DNA of 64,000 nucleotides from positions 73,456,001 through 73,520,000 of the forward strand of contig NC_091262.1 of assembly GCF_042477335.2 (NCBI RefSeq), in the 5' to 3' direction. Below, piece by piece: positions 15,231-27,240 of the stretch (positions are counted from its first letter, which is position 1; each line of letters begins with the position of its first letter). The notes beneath the pieces are model-generated. The model ran no database searches. It was not told the DNA's origin and was given only the letters and a program-made list of their open reading frames with translations. The position numbers were made by a program, and so were the translations under genes. This DNA comes from Ovis canadensis (Eukaryota > Chordata > Mammalia > Artiodactyla > Bovidae).

Positions 15231-15954
15231 GTTAAATGTGACCCATGAGACCAGGATCTCCTTGAGTATAGGAGCTGTATATCTCACACATACTTCTATC
15301 ACCCACCAGACCAAATCACACCCCAGACATAACAAACAAACAATACAGATTTGTAGAGTGAAGACCCTGCCTATGTGCACGGCAAACGCCTCCACACAGC
15401 GTCTCTTGCCCCTTTGTTAGTTACGTCACATTGCACACATTCTGAGAGACACAGACGGACACGGCTCACTCTGTGACTGGCACACACGTTCCATGAGAAC
15501 AGGATGTGTGTCTCGTTCTCTGCAGCTCTTAAATTTCCATACGTGTCATATATATACATCTAAATAAAAACGTGATGAACTCAATCAGAGATTTATGAAT
15601 GTCTACACAATAACATACAGAACAGAAGCACAGACAGCTTAAAAGATATTTCTATATTACTTGGTTTGGAAATGCACACCCACCCCACTCCTACTCACCC
15701 TGAAGGGCGGATACAGGAGAGAAAATCTGCAAGGAAATGGAGAACAGGAATTGAACCCTCCCATTACATTCCCATTAGGTCACAATATTTAAACTAATTT
15801 TCATTCACTTCGCACAATGACCGGCCCCAGTAATATACTATGTATTTGGGGAAAGCAAACCCAACATTGAAAACTCAACAAGTAATCCAATAACGTGAAA
15901 ACTAAAAAAGGCTATAATTTTGCCAATTTTTACTTTCTTTGGCATGTTTAAATA

Positions 15955-15957
<3 letters not shown>

Positions 15958-15995
<38 letters not shown>
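15958..15995. repeat. CT/GA dinucleotide microsatellite
   Basis: About 18 uninterrupted CT units on the plus strand, seen by the DICER1 transcript as GA. Likely length-polymorphic. Confidence 0.95.
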
Positions 15996-15997
<2 letters not shown>

Positions 15998-16255
15998 CTT
16001 GGCCTTAATGAAAAGCTCTGAATCCCTACTGGTAAGTAAAAGTTCTAGAGTTTCATAGATTAACTGACTATAGTTAACTGCCTCAGCAGAGCCAACAGGA
16101 TAATCCACGTGACTATTTTCCGATCACAGATTTTAACAATTAAAACTCATCAAAGTGGTGAGATTTTCATAGTTTTGGATGATTTGTTTAGAAACAACTT
16201 AGACACATGAATAAACTCTCTTCCTTTTTCCACACAGGATAAAGCCCAGATTTAC

Positions 16256-16356
16256 CGTCTTAATGTTTGAGATCTCTGTGTTGCTGTTGTCTGAACTGCA
16301 TTTTGACATTGTGATAGCAGTTTATTGGAAAATCACAGCATACCCAAGCTTCTGCT
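16256..16356 (-). other. DICER1: Candidate second DICER1 5'UTR exon
   Basis: On the minus strand a T-rich tract ends in TTTTTAG (acceptor AG at 16358-16357). About 101 bases later comes the donor GTAAAT at 16255-16250. A second AG at 16356-16355 offers an acceptor 2 bases further in. The stretch contains ATGs but no Dicer protein sequence, so it would be untranslated leader. I recall similar leader sequence in mammalian DICER1 mRNA but cannot confirm it here. RNA-seq junctions joining 40022 or 16256 to 12364/12360 would decide. Confidence 0.6.
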
Positions 16357-16736
16357 CTAAAAATAAAGGCAAAAATAGCCAAGTTTAAGATTCTTGTACT
16401 TAAACTGAATATAAACACATCTACAAGAAAGTCCCATTGATAAGAAAAGTTGAATAAAAGGCCATTATTTTGTATTAAACTTTAAACAAAAGACATCTGG
16501 GTTATTTTAGGATACTAAGTCTTATTCTAAAACAAAGAACAAGAGAAAGCTGTAACAACAGCATGCCTAATTTCCAGAGATCAGGGGTGGGGAGGAGGTG
16601 GGGTTAAAGAAAAGTTCCGGGAAAGATTTAAAATGAATACAACGAAATCAAAGTACATAAAATTCTAAAGAGAATGACTAGGAAAATGGAAAAAATAAAT
16701 AAATAAATGTGTGTGCGCACGCACATGTGCACACAG

Positions 16737-16785
16737 CTGTTCAGTCATGCCTGACTCTCTGCGACCCCATGGGCTGCAACCCAGA
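16737..16785 (-). mobile_element. Bov-A SINE fragment
   Basis: Contains TTCAGTCATGCCTGACTCTC and GCGACCCCATGGGCTGCA, the Bov-A end in reverse. It is preceded by a GTGTGCGCACGCACATGTGC dinucleotide-type stretch. Only about 50 bases remain. Confidence 0.6.
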
Positions 16786-19700
16786 TGTGTTATTTCCTAA
16801 GTTCATATACACAAGAGAAGTACAGGAGGTCACCAGAAGAGGTACTTGTCTGAGTAATCCAAATCAGCTGGTGTAAGTCTTCACCACATGTATGAAGTCT
16901 TATCAGCAATTTAAATTTCTCAAAGAAAATTTAAAACATGATCTTAAAGAACAATTAATCTAACTATAAACTTTCATTAAATTCATGTATGAATAAAAGA
17001 ATTCAGGAAGACAGTTCAAGAATATTAATACTGTGGAGAAATTTAAAGTTAAGGGTGGTCCCAAAGAATCCTGAAAGAGACCATATATCAAAAAGGAAGC
17101 ATAAAGCATTGACGTGAAGAGCTTAATTCGATTAACAAATGTTGATTTTCCTATATCTGGTACCAGATTTAATGTATGCTCCTTAACTTAAGGACTCTAT
17201 TTCCACAAGCTCAGGAAAAAATGAACTGGCAGCGGTCTCTTCTCACTTATTTGCGTCTGGTCTAGTCTACAGCAGTTTAAAGGACATTCATGTAGAGGTT
17301 AAACTTTCTCATTTCATACACAAATTGGTTTTGCTAATAAGTTAACAAAGCAGAATGGGGGAACCTTAACACTACTTTAGTATTTACATATTTACCTCAA
17401 AATGCTGATTCTAAGTTCTTTCAGTTTCCAAGTCTGTATTAATTCATACCCTAGGTAACCTAAAAGCAATCAGAGAGAATATTTTAGAACATACAACTCA
17501 TTTTAAAAAACACCTTTAAGAAATTTCCTATTTGACAAGATTTTCATAATTTACTTATCTGAATAAGATCTCTAATAAAAACAATTCTTATATTTATTTA
17601 TTGGGAGTCAAGAAAACAGTATATGTATGAAAGAGTTGCCCTTTAAAATTAGTATTTATGATGTTCTATTACAATTGAAAAATTTTAAAAGCTGTTAGCA
17701 CAATCCAATCAGATACATAAGGGAGAATTTCTGGAAGTAAATTACATTTTCCTCCAGTAAAATCTTGATTTTAAAAATATGTAAAGACTCCACTAAGTCA
17801 ATATCGTGCTTTCATGAACTTATAACCCCTCTTTTAAGGAGTCAGTTTATGTTTTCTAAAATTACCTCATGCCATTCTACACTGCCACCTAATATGATGC
17901 AAACAAATTCAATACACCAACTTGGCCTGATATGTCACACTAGACATCTTTTCAAGTAATTTCACCTCTATACTAGAAACACCAAAATAATAAGCTGATA
18001 ACCCTTGAAAATTCAATGCAACTGCACTATTGCAAAATTACTGTTGAGTTATCCAAATTACTTCCCTAAACAATTCTGTATAAAGAGACATTAGAAAGTT
18101 AATATGCCAAGCACAGTGATAATTTATTTTATGTTCATATTACACAGTTAATAGGTCAAGTTTTCTAATTTTAACATGATTTAAATTACCAAAAAAAAAA
18201 AAAAAGTGTTTGATAGGGGTCTTTAAGATAACTCTGCAAAAGACACACCACAGACCACAGGCTCAGTCAAGTTCTAGTATAAACCAACAAATTTAATCTA
18301 ATTAGCATCTAAATCCCCTATATGGCTGTACCCTTTCAGACAAAAGCTGTAACAATGGCTAAACCCTCCTAGTCTTAAATCAAAGGCATCTAGAGCTTCC
18401 TGCTGCGTATTTTCAAAACTGGTAACAGAAAACTTCCAACTCACTCATTTTATTATGTACCAAGAGGCTGATACTGCTAACTTTACGAATATCACTGTCC
18501 CGATTTCATCTCTACACTCATGAAGCCCAAAACGCGCAACTACCATGAAGTCCCAGAGTGAACAAAAGAAAACACACACACAGTATCAGTACCGTGACAT
18601 TAAGACGCTGTCGAAAGTACTTCTGGAAGCTAACATATAAAGCTAAAAATGTCTTGACAAGCTTTTAGTCCTTAGTGACAACTATGCTATGGAGATCCAA
18701 GACATTAATTTTAACTCCAACCAAGCCTAAATGCTAAAAGCATCCCTGGCTATGGATATAAAATAACAGGTTTAGAATACAGGTTGCTCGTATAAGCACA
18801 AATTAAAAATAAGTGGGTTAATTCTCCCATTTGAAAACAAAGGGAAAGGCATCCCTTCCCCCTCCCTCTTTTTCAGAACTCTTTTCAGTCCTTTTCGGTT
18901 GTACTTGAATCTTTCTAAAAGCTAAGTAAGCCTCTAGCCAGTCTCACTTCTCAGGAATGTTTCCTTAAGATATGTAATCACCAAGAAAGATATGCCCAAT
19001 CTCCCAGTTTCCCAGGATGGCCTCACTTGTCAACCGACTCCAAATTGCAAAACCTACCTCCAGTCGTAAAGATATGAGAGAATTGGAAATTTTATCTTGA
19101 AAACACAAATGTAAAGTGTTGTAACCACTTAGCTATACAAAAGAATAAGACTTCTTTGCAATCTCTTTAGTGGATAGCCTAGATACACATCACAGTCTGG
19201 TTTAATGCTTACTCAATAAAATTGTTTCCTCCCCTTCTTCATTCTTGGAGAGATTTTCTGGTTGGGAAGAAGTCATTTTTAATTATATTTCCCCGGCATC
19301 AGCTTAAAAAAAATGTTCAACTCTCAAGAGGTATACATGATAAATAACAAAACCCCTTTCTTAAAACTTAAAACCATAAAGAAATCCTAAACTATGCTGC
19401 CTAATGGCACTAGAGAGAACGGTTTTCAAAACGAAGAAAGATCTGGAAGAAGTTGGCAAACACCTTCTCTTATCCCTAAAAATGAATCTGCACACAGGGA
19501 GGATCCAAAGTGTTTACAAATAACTCCCACCAACCTCCCTTTTCAAAATTAAAGTTAGAGGAGAAAGAGAGTCGGCTGTTTTAAGCTAATTCATAAGTAA
19601 AGGCGATGAGCTCCCATCTTAATACTCTGGGGCATACAGTCACTCCCTCCTCACAGAGGCCCTCTGATAAGGCAGGACACTGGGCAAAGCCTCTGGGGAT

Positions 19701-19904
19701 GTAGAAAGCAGTGTTTTCTAAGAATATTTTACTAAAATCATCTGAATGCTAGCAGATGACCATCTGTGTTAGGAAAACCAAGGCCCATCCAACTCCACCA
19801 CCTCTCTCTAAGTTTGTTTCCCTCCTATAAAATAGAACACTTGACTAGTATGAGGATTAAGTAATTAAACGCATATTAATCTTGGTAGAGAAAAAGTGCT
19901 TACC

Positions 19905-20680
19905 CAGAAATGCAGATGACACCACCCTTATGGCAGAAAGCGAAGAGGAACTAAAGGGCCTCTTGATGAAAGTGAAAGAGGAGAGGGGAAAACTGACTTA
20001 AAACTCAACATTTGAAAAACGAAGATCATGGCATCTGGTCCCATCACTTCATGGGAAATAGATGGGGAAACAATGGAAACAGGTGACAGACCTTATTTTC
20101 TTGGGCTCCAAAATCACTGCAGATGGTGACTGCAGCCACAAAATTAAAGGACGCTTGCTCCATGGAAGAAAAGCTATGACCAACCTGACAGCATGTTAAA
20201 AAGCAGAGACATTTCTTTGCCAACAAAGGTCCGTCTAGTCAAGGCTATGGTTTTTCAAGTAGTCATATGGATGTGCGAGTTGGACTATAAAGAAAGCTGA
20301 GCACTGAAGAATTGATGCTTTTGAATTGTGGTGTTGGAGAAAACTCTTGAGAGTCCCTTGGACTGCAAGGAGATCTAACCAGTCAATCCTAAAGGAAATC
20401 AATCCTGAATATTCATTGGAAGGACTGATTCTGAGGCTGAAGCTCCAATACTTTGGCCACCTGATGCAAAGAACTGACTCATTGGAAAAGACCCTGATGC
20501 TGGGAAAGATTGAAAGCAAGAGAAAAAGGGGACGACAGGATCCTACAGTTGGATGGCATCACCGACTCGACAGACATGAGTTTGAGCAAGCTCTGGGAGT
20601 TGGTGATGGACAGGGAGGCCTGGCATGCTGCAGTCCATGGGTTCACAAAGAGTCGGACACGACTGAGCGACTGAACTGAA
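19905..20680 (+). mobile_element. BovB LINE 3' part, broken
   Basis: Begins inside the RT palm (ATGCAGATGACACCACCCTT) and runs to the BovB tail GGACACGACTGAGCGACTGA. Frameshifts scatter the RT frame. Inactive, antisense to DICER1. Confidence 0.92.
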
Positions 20681-23477
20681 AGAAGCCACACTCCCATCTC
20701 TATCTATAACCACTGTTTTCATAGAACTCTTAAGACTTTAAGGAACTCCTTTAAAGAACCCAAAATGTTTTATTAATCTTAAGATATAGTATAAAAAAAA
20801 GCATCCTCAAAGCTGAAGAACTATACAAGATTTTATACAGCATTTTTAATCAGATGAACTTGAAAAACCACAGACTCCAAACTACTAGTCACTATGAATT
20901 TACAATAAAATGAAAATCAATTTAAATCGCAAAGCATGGTATATAATGTAAAATAAAATTAAACAGCTTTCTGCCCACTAGATCTCTTTAAAAGCAAAAT
21001 CCAAAAAATACTATGTGCTCCATCTGTTTGGCTCCCCAAACTTCACTGAAAACATTACTTAACTGTTTTTGAGGCAATGAAATGGCTCACATGCTTGGGC
21101 AAGTAATCATCCTCACCGTTACCATCCAGTAGATAAGCTTGGAAAATATAAAATGCAAGAAATGAGAAAACAAAAAGACAGGAAATATCCAAAATACCCA
21201 TGATACATGAAATAAAGATTTCAAGGATTTACCAACCATTATTTGGTGAATACAGATTACGGAAAGACTAAGGTCAAATCAAAGACTGAGAGACCAAAGA
21301 GAAAAAAGGATAATAAATTTCAAGAATTTAAACACTATAATTTTCAGTCTTAGGTAAATACACAGCACAACAGGAATATTTCTATTTTCACTTCTGTCAT
21401 AACTATCATTATTCATCAGAAATCCTTGGATATTTAATCTAGCATACAGCATTACACAAGCTACATTCAGATATGCTTTCTCAGCATTATCTTTTATGAG
21501 AGCAAAAAGTGTCCCTCCCACCTTTCCAAAAAACTAAATGTCTAACAACAAATGAGGGAGAACTCTGGTAAACCACAGATGGCTCACTTTACATGACGCA
21601 GTTCAACTGAGCTATTAAAATGATGTCAGTTTGTAATAAACAAAAATGCTTATGTTACGGGATTCAGTGGAAAAAAAATATTTTTATTTACAGGAAGATC
21701 TGGTTGTGTCAAGTTAGAAACTGAAGAAAAGAAGAAAGGGAAGAAGGGAGAAACAGAGGGAAAGAAAACTCCCCCCACAATTGAGAATGGGATTACTACC
21801 GAAAGTCATTTCCTCTTCCTTAAGGCTTTTCTGCATTTTAAAATTCCCTATGATTCGGACACTTTATTACATTTAGAATTAAACAAAGTCTTAAACTGAG
21901 GATGAAGACAATAAACATATATGACTCTGTCTTAAGTATTGGCGAGGAGGACTCCGTTCTTAAGCCACTGAATGTGGCTGAAGATTTCCCCCCGTTTCTA
22001 TAACTGACACCACAAATTCACCAGCTTTCTTTTCCTGCACTACTCTATGAACCAAACAAATTTCTGCATTTCTCTAAAATCTGTAACATAAACATATTAT
22101 GTTTACATTTCAAAGCAATTAAGCCTAAAATTAAATTTGTCCAAAACTGAAGTTGAATATAGGTCAAATATCATTTTAACAAATTCCATCCACCAAAATC
22201 TCCATATAGAAAGTAACTCTAGGCTGCCAGCCAATGGCGCACTTACTTGGAATACTTCTTAAAAAGACAACATTCCAACACATCAAAATGGCACAGGTAC
22301 CCACCTCTGCCCTTCAGGTCACCTACAATGACCTTTCCTCTGCAATTTTGTTTTCAGAGAGGTGAACATTTAATACATCACTAACTTTCAAGGTGAGTTT
22401 TTAGGTTAATATTTGGTTCGAAGTTTCTGTACTTCACTCAATAAAAAATAAGTGCTAGAATGTTATGCCATCTTCCCTCTTACATCATCTTAGAATGTCC
22501 AGGAGGAGAAAAAGGGTCACAGTTCTAACAGGCTGTTTTAAGACACTACATAAAGCGAAGATTTCACTACTAAAGAGAGGTCAAGTCAGTTCTGAGACAA
22601 AAGGAGCCTAAGAAACTGCTAAGTGTACAAATGCTTAGTCAGTGTTGAGTCAGGAAGCAAATGTGTTAAAGTTTCAGGTGAGAGGCAAAGCCCACATCAC
22701 AGCCACATGCACCCACGCATGCGCTCTGCTTTCCCTGTGACTCCAACACGGGTGTACCACACTCTCCAAGGAAGAGTCTCTATTTCTGGAGCCCCACCCC
22801 TAAGCTTTCCCTCATCACCCCCATCATCACGCTCCCCTCTCTTCCAGCACAGTGGGGGCTCCCTGCACCACCCAAATCAGGGCTTCATTACATCTGCTCC
22901 ACACTGGGTGTTACTGCCATCGCTCCTTCCCCCCAAAATTCCAAGACCTTTGAAAGGAAAGATAATCTCACACTTGACTAACATAGAGGAAAGCTGACAA
23001 TGTCCATAAAAAATATTTTCATTCATTAATTCTATGTTGAAAATGAACCTTATTGATCTAAACCTAAATTAACCTGAATCTTTTTGTGGCCAAATAAAAA
23101 GTTCAGTTTAGATACTTCCTACTTTTAAAAGATTTTAAACAACCCAAATGGTTCCAGCAAGTTTAATACACCTACCCTTGCCCCCTCTCCCAACAAAGAA
23201 TAGTTCACGGCTGACCTCAAACTATCAAAGCAAGAGATGCATCAATTCATACAATGATCATTTTTACATCATCCAACTATATCCATTCTCCCACCCTAGT
23301 TCTTTTCATGTAACTCCCAACCTATAAAATTCTCATGAATGTTTCATTTTAGAATTTACTTTATTAGGTTTAAAATTCAGATAAAACTATTTAATGTCAA
23401 CTAATAAATGTAGGGGAAAATGACAGGAAAATCACCACTTTTAACCATCACATTAGTAATTAAGGCAAGAATCACTG

Positions 23478-23965
23478 TTGCCGTGCAGTCACTGTGTCAT
23501 GCCCGACTCTTTGCAACCCCATGGACTGCAGCACGCCGGACTCCTCTGTCCTCCACTATCTCCTGGAGTTTGCTCAAATTTACATCCATTGAGTGAGTGA
23601 TGCTACCTAATCATCTCATCCTCTGACGCCCCCTTCTCCTTTTGCCTTCAATCTTGCCCAGTATCAGGGTCTTTTCCAACGAGTCGGCTCTTCATCTCAG
23701 GTGGCCAAGGTATTAGAGATTCAGCTTCAATAAGTTCTTCCAATGAATAGTCACGGTTGATTTCCTTTGGGATTGACTGGTTTGATCTCCTTGCAGTCAA
23801 AGGAACTCTCAAGAGTCTTCTCCAGCACCACAATTTGAAATCATCAGTTCTTTGGCACTCAGCCTTCTTTATGGTCCAACTCTTACATCCATATAAGACT
23901 ACTGCAAAAACCACTGCCTTCCACTTTTTCTCCTTCTATTTGCCATGAAGTGATGGGACCAGAGC
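23478..23965 (-). mobile_element. BovB LINE 3' part, minus orientation
   Basis: Begins with the BovB tail in reverse (CGACTCTTTGCAACCCCATG) and continues to GCCATGAAGTGATGGGACCAGA. An 88-codon open piece of the RT C-terminus remains (23648-23914). It abuts an oppositely oriented BovB at 23966, making a long inverted repeat. Confidence 0.9.
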
Positions 23966-24687
23966 TTCTTGATAAAAGTGAAAGAGGAGAGTGAAAAAGT
24001 TGGCTTAAAACTCAACATTCGAAAAATGAAGATTATGGCATCTGGGCCCATCACTTCATGGCAAATAGATGGGGAAGCAATGAAACAGTGACAGACTTTA
24101 TTTTCTTGGGCTCCAAAATCACTGCAGATGGTGACTGCAGCCACAAAATTAAAAGACGCTTGCTCCTTGGGAGAAAAGTTATGACCAACCTAGACAGCAT
24201 ATTAAAAAGCACAGACATAACTTTGCCAACAAAGCTCCGTCTAGTCAAAGCTATGGTTTTCCAGTACTCATGTATGAATGTGAAAGTTGGACCATAAAGA
24301 AAGCTGAGTGATGAAGAATTGATGCTTTTGAACTACGGTGTTGGAAAAGACTCTTGAGAGTCCCATGGACTGCAAGAAGATCCAACCAGTCCATCCTAAA
24401 GGCAATCGGTCCTGAATATTCATTGGAACGACTGACGCTAAAGCTAAAGCTCCGATACTTTGGCCATCTGATGCAAAGAACTGACTCATCTGAAAAGACC
24501 CTGATGTTGGGAAAGATTGAAGGCTGGAGGAGAAGGGGACAACAGAGTATGAGATGGCTGGATGGCATCACTGACTCAATGGACATGAGTTTGAGTAAAC
24601 TCTGGGAGTTGGTGATGGACAGGGAGGCCTGGTGTGCTACAGTCCATGGGGTCACAGAGTCAGACTTAGTGACTGAACTGAACTGAT
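23966..24687 (+). mobile_element. BovB LINE 3' part, plus orientation
   Basis: Starts at CTTCTTGATAAAAGTGAAAG and ends in the BovB tail at about 24687. Complementary over about 440 bases to the preceding minus copy. RT frame broken. Confidence 0.9.
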
Positions 24688-24699
24688 GTGACCAGATGA

Positions 24700-24940
24700 G
24701 CTTATCTAAGTTTCTTTTATTGTTGAGTTTCAAACCTGCTTTTTCCCTCTCCTCTTTCACCCTCATCAACTGGTTCTTTAATTCCTCTTCACTTTCTGCC
24801 ATTACAGTGGTATCATCTGCATATCTGAGGTTATTTATATTTTCCCTGGCAATCTTGATTCCAGCTTGTGATTCATCCAGCCTGGCATTTTGCATGATTA
24901 CTCTGCATATAAGTTAAATAAGCACGGTGACAACATTTAG
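24700..24940 (-). mobile_element. BovB LINE internal RT fragment, minus orientation
   Basis: Reverse of the RT palm segment (GTGGTATCATCTGCATATCTGA). It corresponds to the region that the next plus-strand copy carries at 25290-25500. Confidence 0.88.
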
Positions 24941-25029
24941 TGTTTTCATTAAGAATAATTAAAGAATGACAAATCTATTGGGTGAAAGTTTCAAAGTCTC
25001 TCTGTATATACTACCTACTAATTCAAATG

Positions 25030-26430
25030 AAAAAGCCAGAGAGTTCCAGAAAAACATCTATTTCTGCTTTATTGACTATGCCAAAGCCTTTGACTGCGTG
25101 GATCACAATAAACGTTGGAAAATTCTGAAAGAGATGGGAATACCAGACCACCTGACCTGCCTCTTAAGAAATCTATATGCAGGTCAGGAAGCAACAGTTA
25201 GAACTGGACATGGAACAACAGACTGGTTCCAAATAGGAAAAGGAGTATGTCAAGGCTGTATATTGTCACCCTGCTTACTTAGCTTAAATACAGAGTATAT
25301 CATAAGAAATGCTGGGCTGGAGGAAGCACAAGCTGGAATCAAGATTGCTGGGAGAAATATCAATAACCTCAGATATGCAGATGACACCACCCTTATGGCA
25401 GAAAGTGAAGAGGAACTAAAAAGCCTCTTGATGAAAGTCAAAGTGGAGAGTGAAAAAGTTGGCTTAAAGCTCAACATTCAGAAAACTAAGATCATGGCAT
25501 CTGGTCCCATCACTTCATGGCAAGTAGATGGGGAAATAGTGGAAACAGTGGCTGACTTTATTTTTCTGGGCTCCAAAATCACTGCAGATGGTGACTGCAG
25601 CCATGAAATTAAAAGACACTTGCTCCTTGGAAGGAAAGTTATGACCAACCTGCTGCTAAGTCCCTTAAGTCGAGTCCGACTTTGTGCGACCCCACAGACG
25701 GCAGCCCACCAGGCTCCACTGTCCCTGGGATTCTCCAGGCAAGAACACTGGAGTGGGTTGCCATTTCCTTCTCCGATGCATGAAAGTGAAATGTGAAAGT
25801 GAAGTCACTGACTCGTGTCCAACTCTCAGTTACCCCATGGACTGCAGCCCACCAAGCTCCTCCATTCATGGGATTTTCCAGGCAAGAGTACTGGAGTGCG
25901 GTGCCATTGCCTTCTCTGATAACCAACCTAGAGAGCATATTAAAAAACAGAGACATTACTTTGTCAACAAAGATCCGTCTAGTCAAAGCTATGTTTTTTA
26001 CAGTGGTCCTGTATGGATGTGAGAGTTGGACTATAAAGAAGGCTGAGTACCAAAGAACTGATGCTTTTGAACTGTGGTGTTGGAGAAGACTCTTGAGAGT
26101 CCCTTGGACTGTAAGGAGATCCAACTAGTCCATCCTAAAGGAGATCAGTCTTGGGTATTCATTGGAAGGACTGATGTTGAAGCTGAAACTCCAATACTTT
26201 GGCCACCTGATGCGAAGAACTGACTCATTTGAAGAGACCCTGATGCTGGGAAAGATTGAGGGCAGGAGGAGAAGGGGACGACAGAGGATGAGATGGTTGG
26301 ATGGCATCACTGCCTCAGTGGACATGGGTTTGGGTGGACTCCAGGAGTTGGTGATGGACAGGGAGGCCTGGTGTGCTGTGGTTCATGGGGTCAATGAGTT
26401 GGACACGACTGAGCGACTGAACTGAACTGA
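25030..26430 (+). mobile_element. BovB LINE, longest plus-strand copy in the intron, split by a SINE
   Basis: Starts inside the RT finger/palm region (IYFCFIDYAKAFDCVDH, with catalytic Asp residues) and keeps the YADD box at 25374-25385. It is interrupted by Bov-A2 at 25652-25918 and resumes to the BovB tail. The part left of the SINE is open for about 200 codons. No endonuclease domain is present and later parts are frameshifted, so it is not autonomous. Antisense to DICER1. Confidence 0.93.
25652..25918 (-). mobile_element. Bov-A2 SINE nested inside BovB, with target-site duplication
   Basis: Two Bov-A units in reverse. The interrupted BovB target is duplicated as ATGACCAACCT (25641-25651) and ATAACCAACCT (25919-25929). 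The order of events is clear: BovB first, SINE second. Confidence 0.93.
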
Positions 26431-26461
26431 ATTCAAATGAAAAACTGTTCTTTTTACACTG

Positions 26462-26653
26462 GAAAAGTGAAAGTGTGAGTCACTCAGTCATGTCTGACTC
26501 TTTGTGATCCCATGCACTATAGACCCCCAGCCCTCTCTGTCCATAGAATTCTCTGGCCATTCCCTTCTCCAGGGGATCTTCCTGACACAGGGATCAAATC
26601 CAGGTCTCCGGCACTGCAGGTGGATTCTTTACCATCTGCGCCACCAGGGAAGG
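26462..26653 (-). mobile_element. Bov-tA SINE
   Basis: Reverse Bov-tA: GAGTCACTCAGTCATGTCTG at the left, the tRNA-like head CCATCTGCGCCACCAGGGAA at the right. Lies directly beyond the BovB tail. Confidence 0.9.
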
Positions 26654-26751
26654 TGGCTAGAAGACATGGTAAAAATGAGGGGTTTTTGTTCACTACTGCT
26701 TGGATGCTTAAACCTGACAAATAATACCTCCTTAACTCAAGGGACAAAGTT

Positions 26752-26880
26752 GAAACTGAAAGTGAAGTCGCTCAGTCGTGTCCGACTCTTTGCAACCCCA
26801 CGGCCTGTAGCCCACCAGGCTCTTCCATCCATGAGATTCTCCAGGCAAGAATACTGGAGTGGGTTGCCATTTCCTTCTCC
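26752..26880 (-). mobile_element. Bov-A SINE unit
   Basis: Single Bov-A body in reverse with a GAAAGTGAAG start and CTCCAGGCAAGAATACTGGA core. GACAAAGTTGAA... and GACAAAGTTAA at 26741 and 26901 look like its target-site duplication. Confidence 0.85.
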
Positions 26881-26984
26881 AAAGAAAGTGAAAGTGAAAG
26901 GGACAAAGTTAATATTACCAATATTGGGACAAACTGACAATATGTACCTCCTAATGTGATGAACTGAGAAAAGAAATATCATTT

Positions 26985-27087
26985 GTCAGAAGTGCAAAAC
27001 CTCAATCTAATCCTGAGGAAACATGAAAACCAAATCTGAGGCTCATTTTACATAACAGCTGGCTTGTGCTCTTCAAAAATGTCACTA

Positions 27088-27123
<36 letters not shown>

Positions 27124-27240
27124 CTGAGAAACTATTCCAGATTAAAAAAGAAAAGAGACAGGACAACTAAACACAATATACGTTCCTGTACGGAGTCTTG
27201 TATCAGGGAAAGGAAACTGCTACGCTGGACGTTCTGGGGA
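26985..27240 (+). mobile_element. Old L1-type 3'-end remnant with inserted CA repeat
   Basis: Resembles the element at 15-430: TCTAATCCTGAGGAAACATGA, then GACAGGACAACTAAACACAAT. A CA microsatellite (27089-27121) lies within it. Confidence 0.45.
27089..27121. repeat. CA/TG microsatellite
   Basis: About 16 uninterrupted CA units. Likely polymorphic. Confidence 0.95.

Larger units (their letters stand above)
12365..16255 (-). other. DICER1: DICER1 intron between the 5'UTR exon and the start-codon exon
   Basis: About 3.9 kb of AT-rich intron. It holds L1-type 3'-end remnants (12530-12860, 14700-15230), a Tigger-like DNA-transposon fragment (14055-14250), a short tandem repeat (14766-14841) and a CT microsatellite (15958-15995). 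I see no coding sequence. Short open frames near 13622-14006 and 15030-15420 lack similarity or splice context that I recognise. Confidence 0.7.

Noticed and set aside
22623..22997. 124-codon plus-strand frame in the large intron
   Set aside because: Ser/Pro-rich, no recognisable domain, no splice partners and no repeat explanation. Treated as chance.
25030..25796. A 276-codon frame that could be read as a reverse transcriptase gene
   Set aside because: The RT part is a truncated BovB LINE and the last 50 codons are SINE sequence read through. Not a cellular gene and not autonomous.
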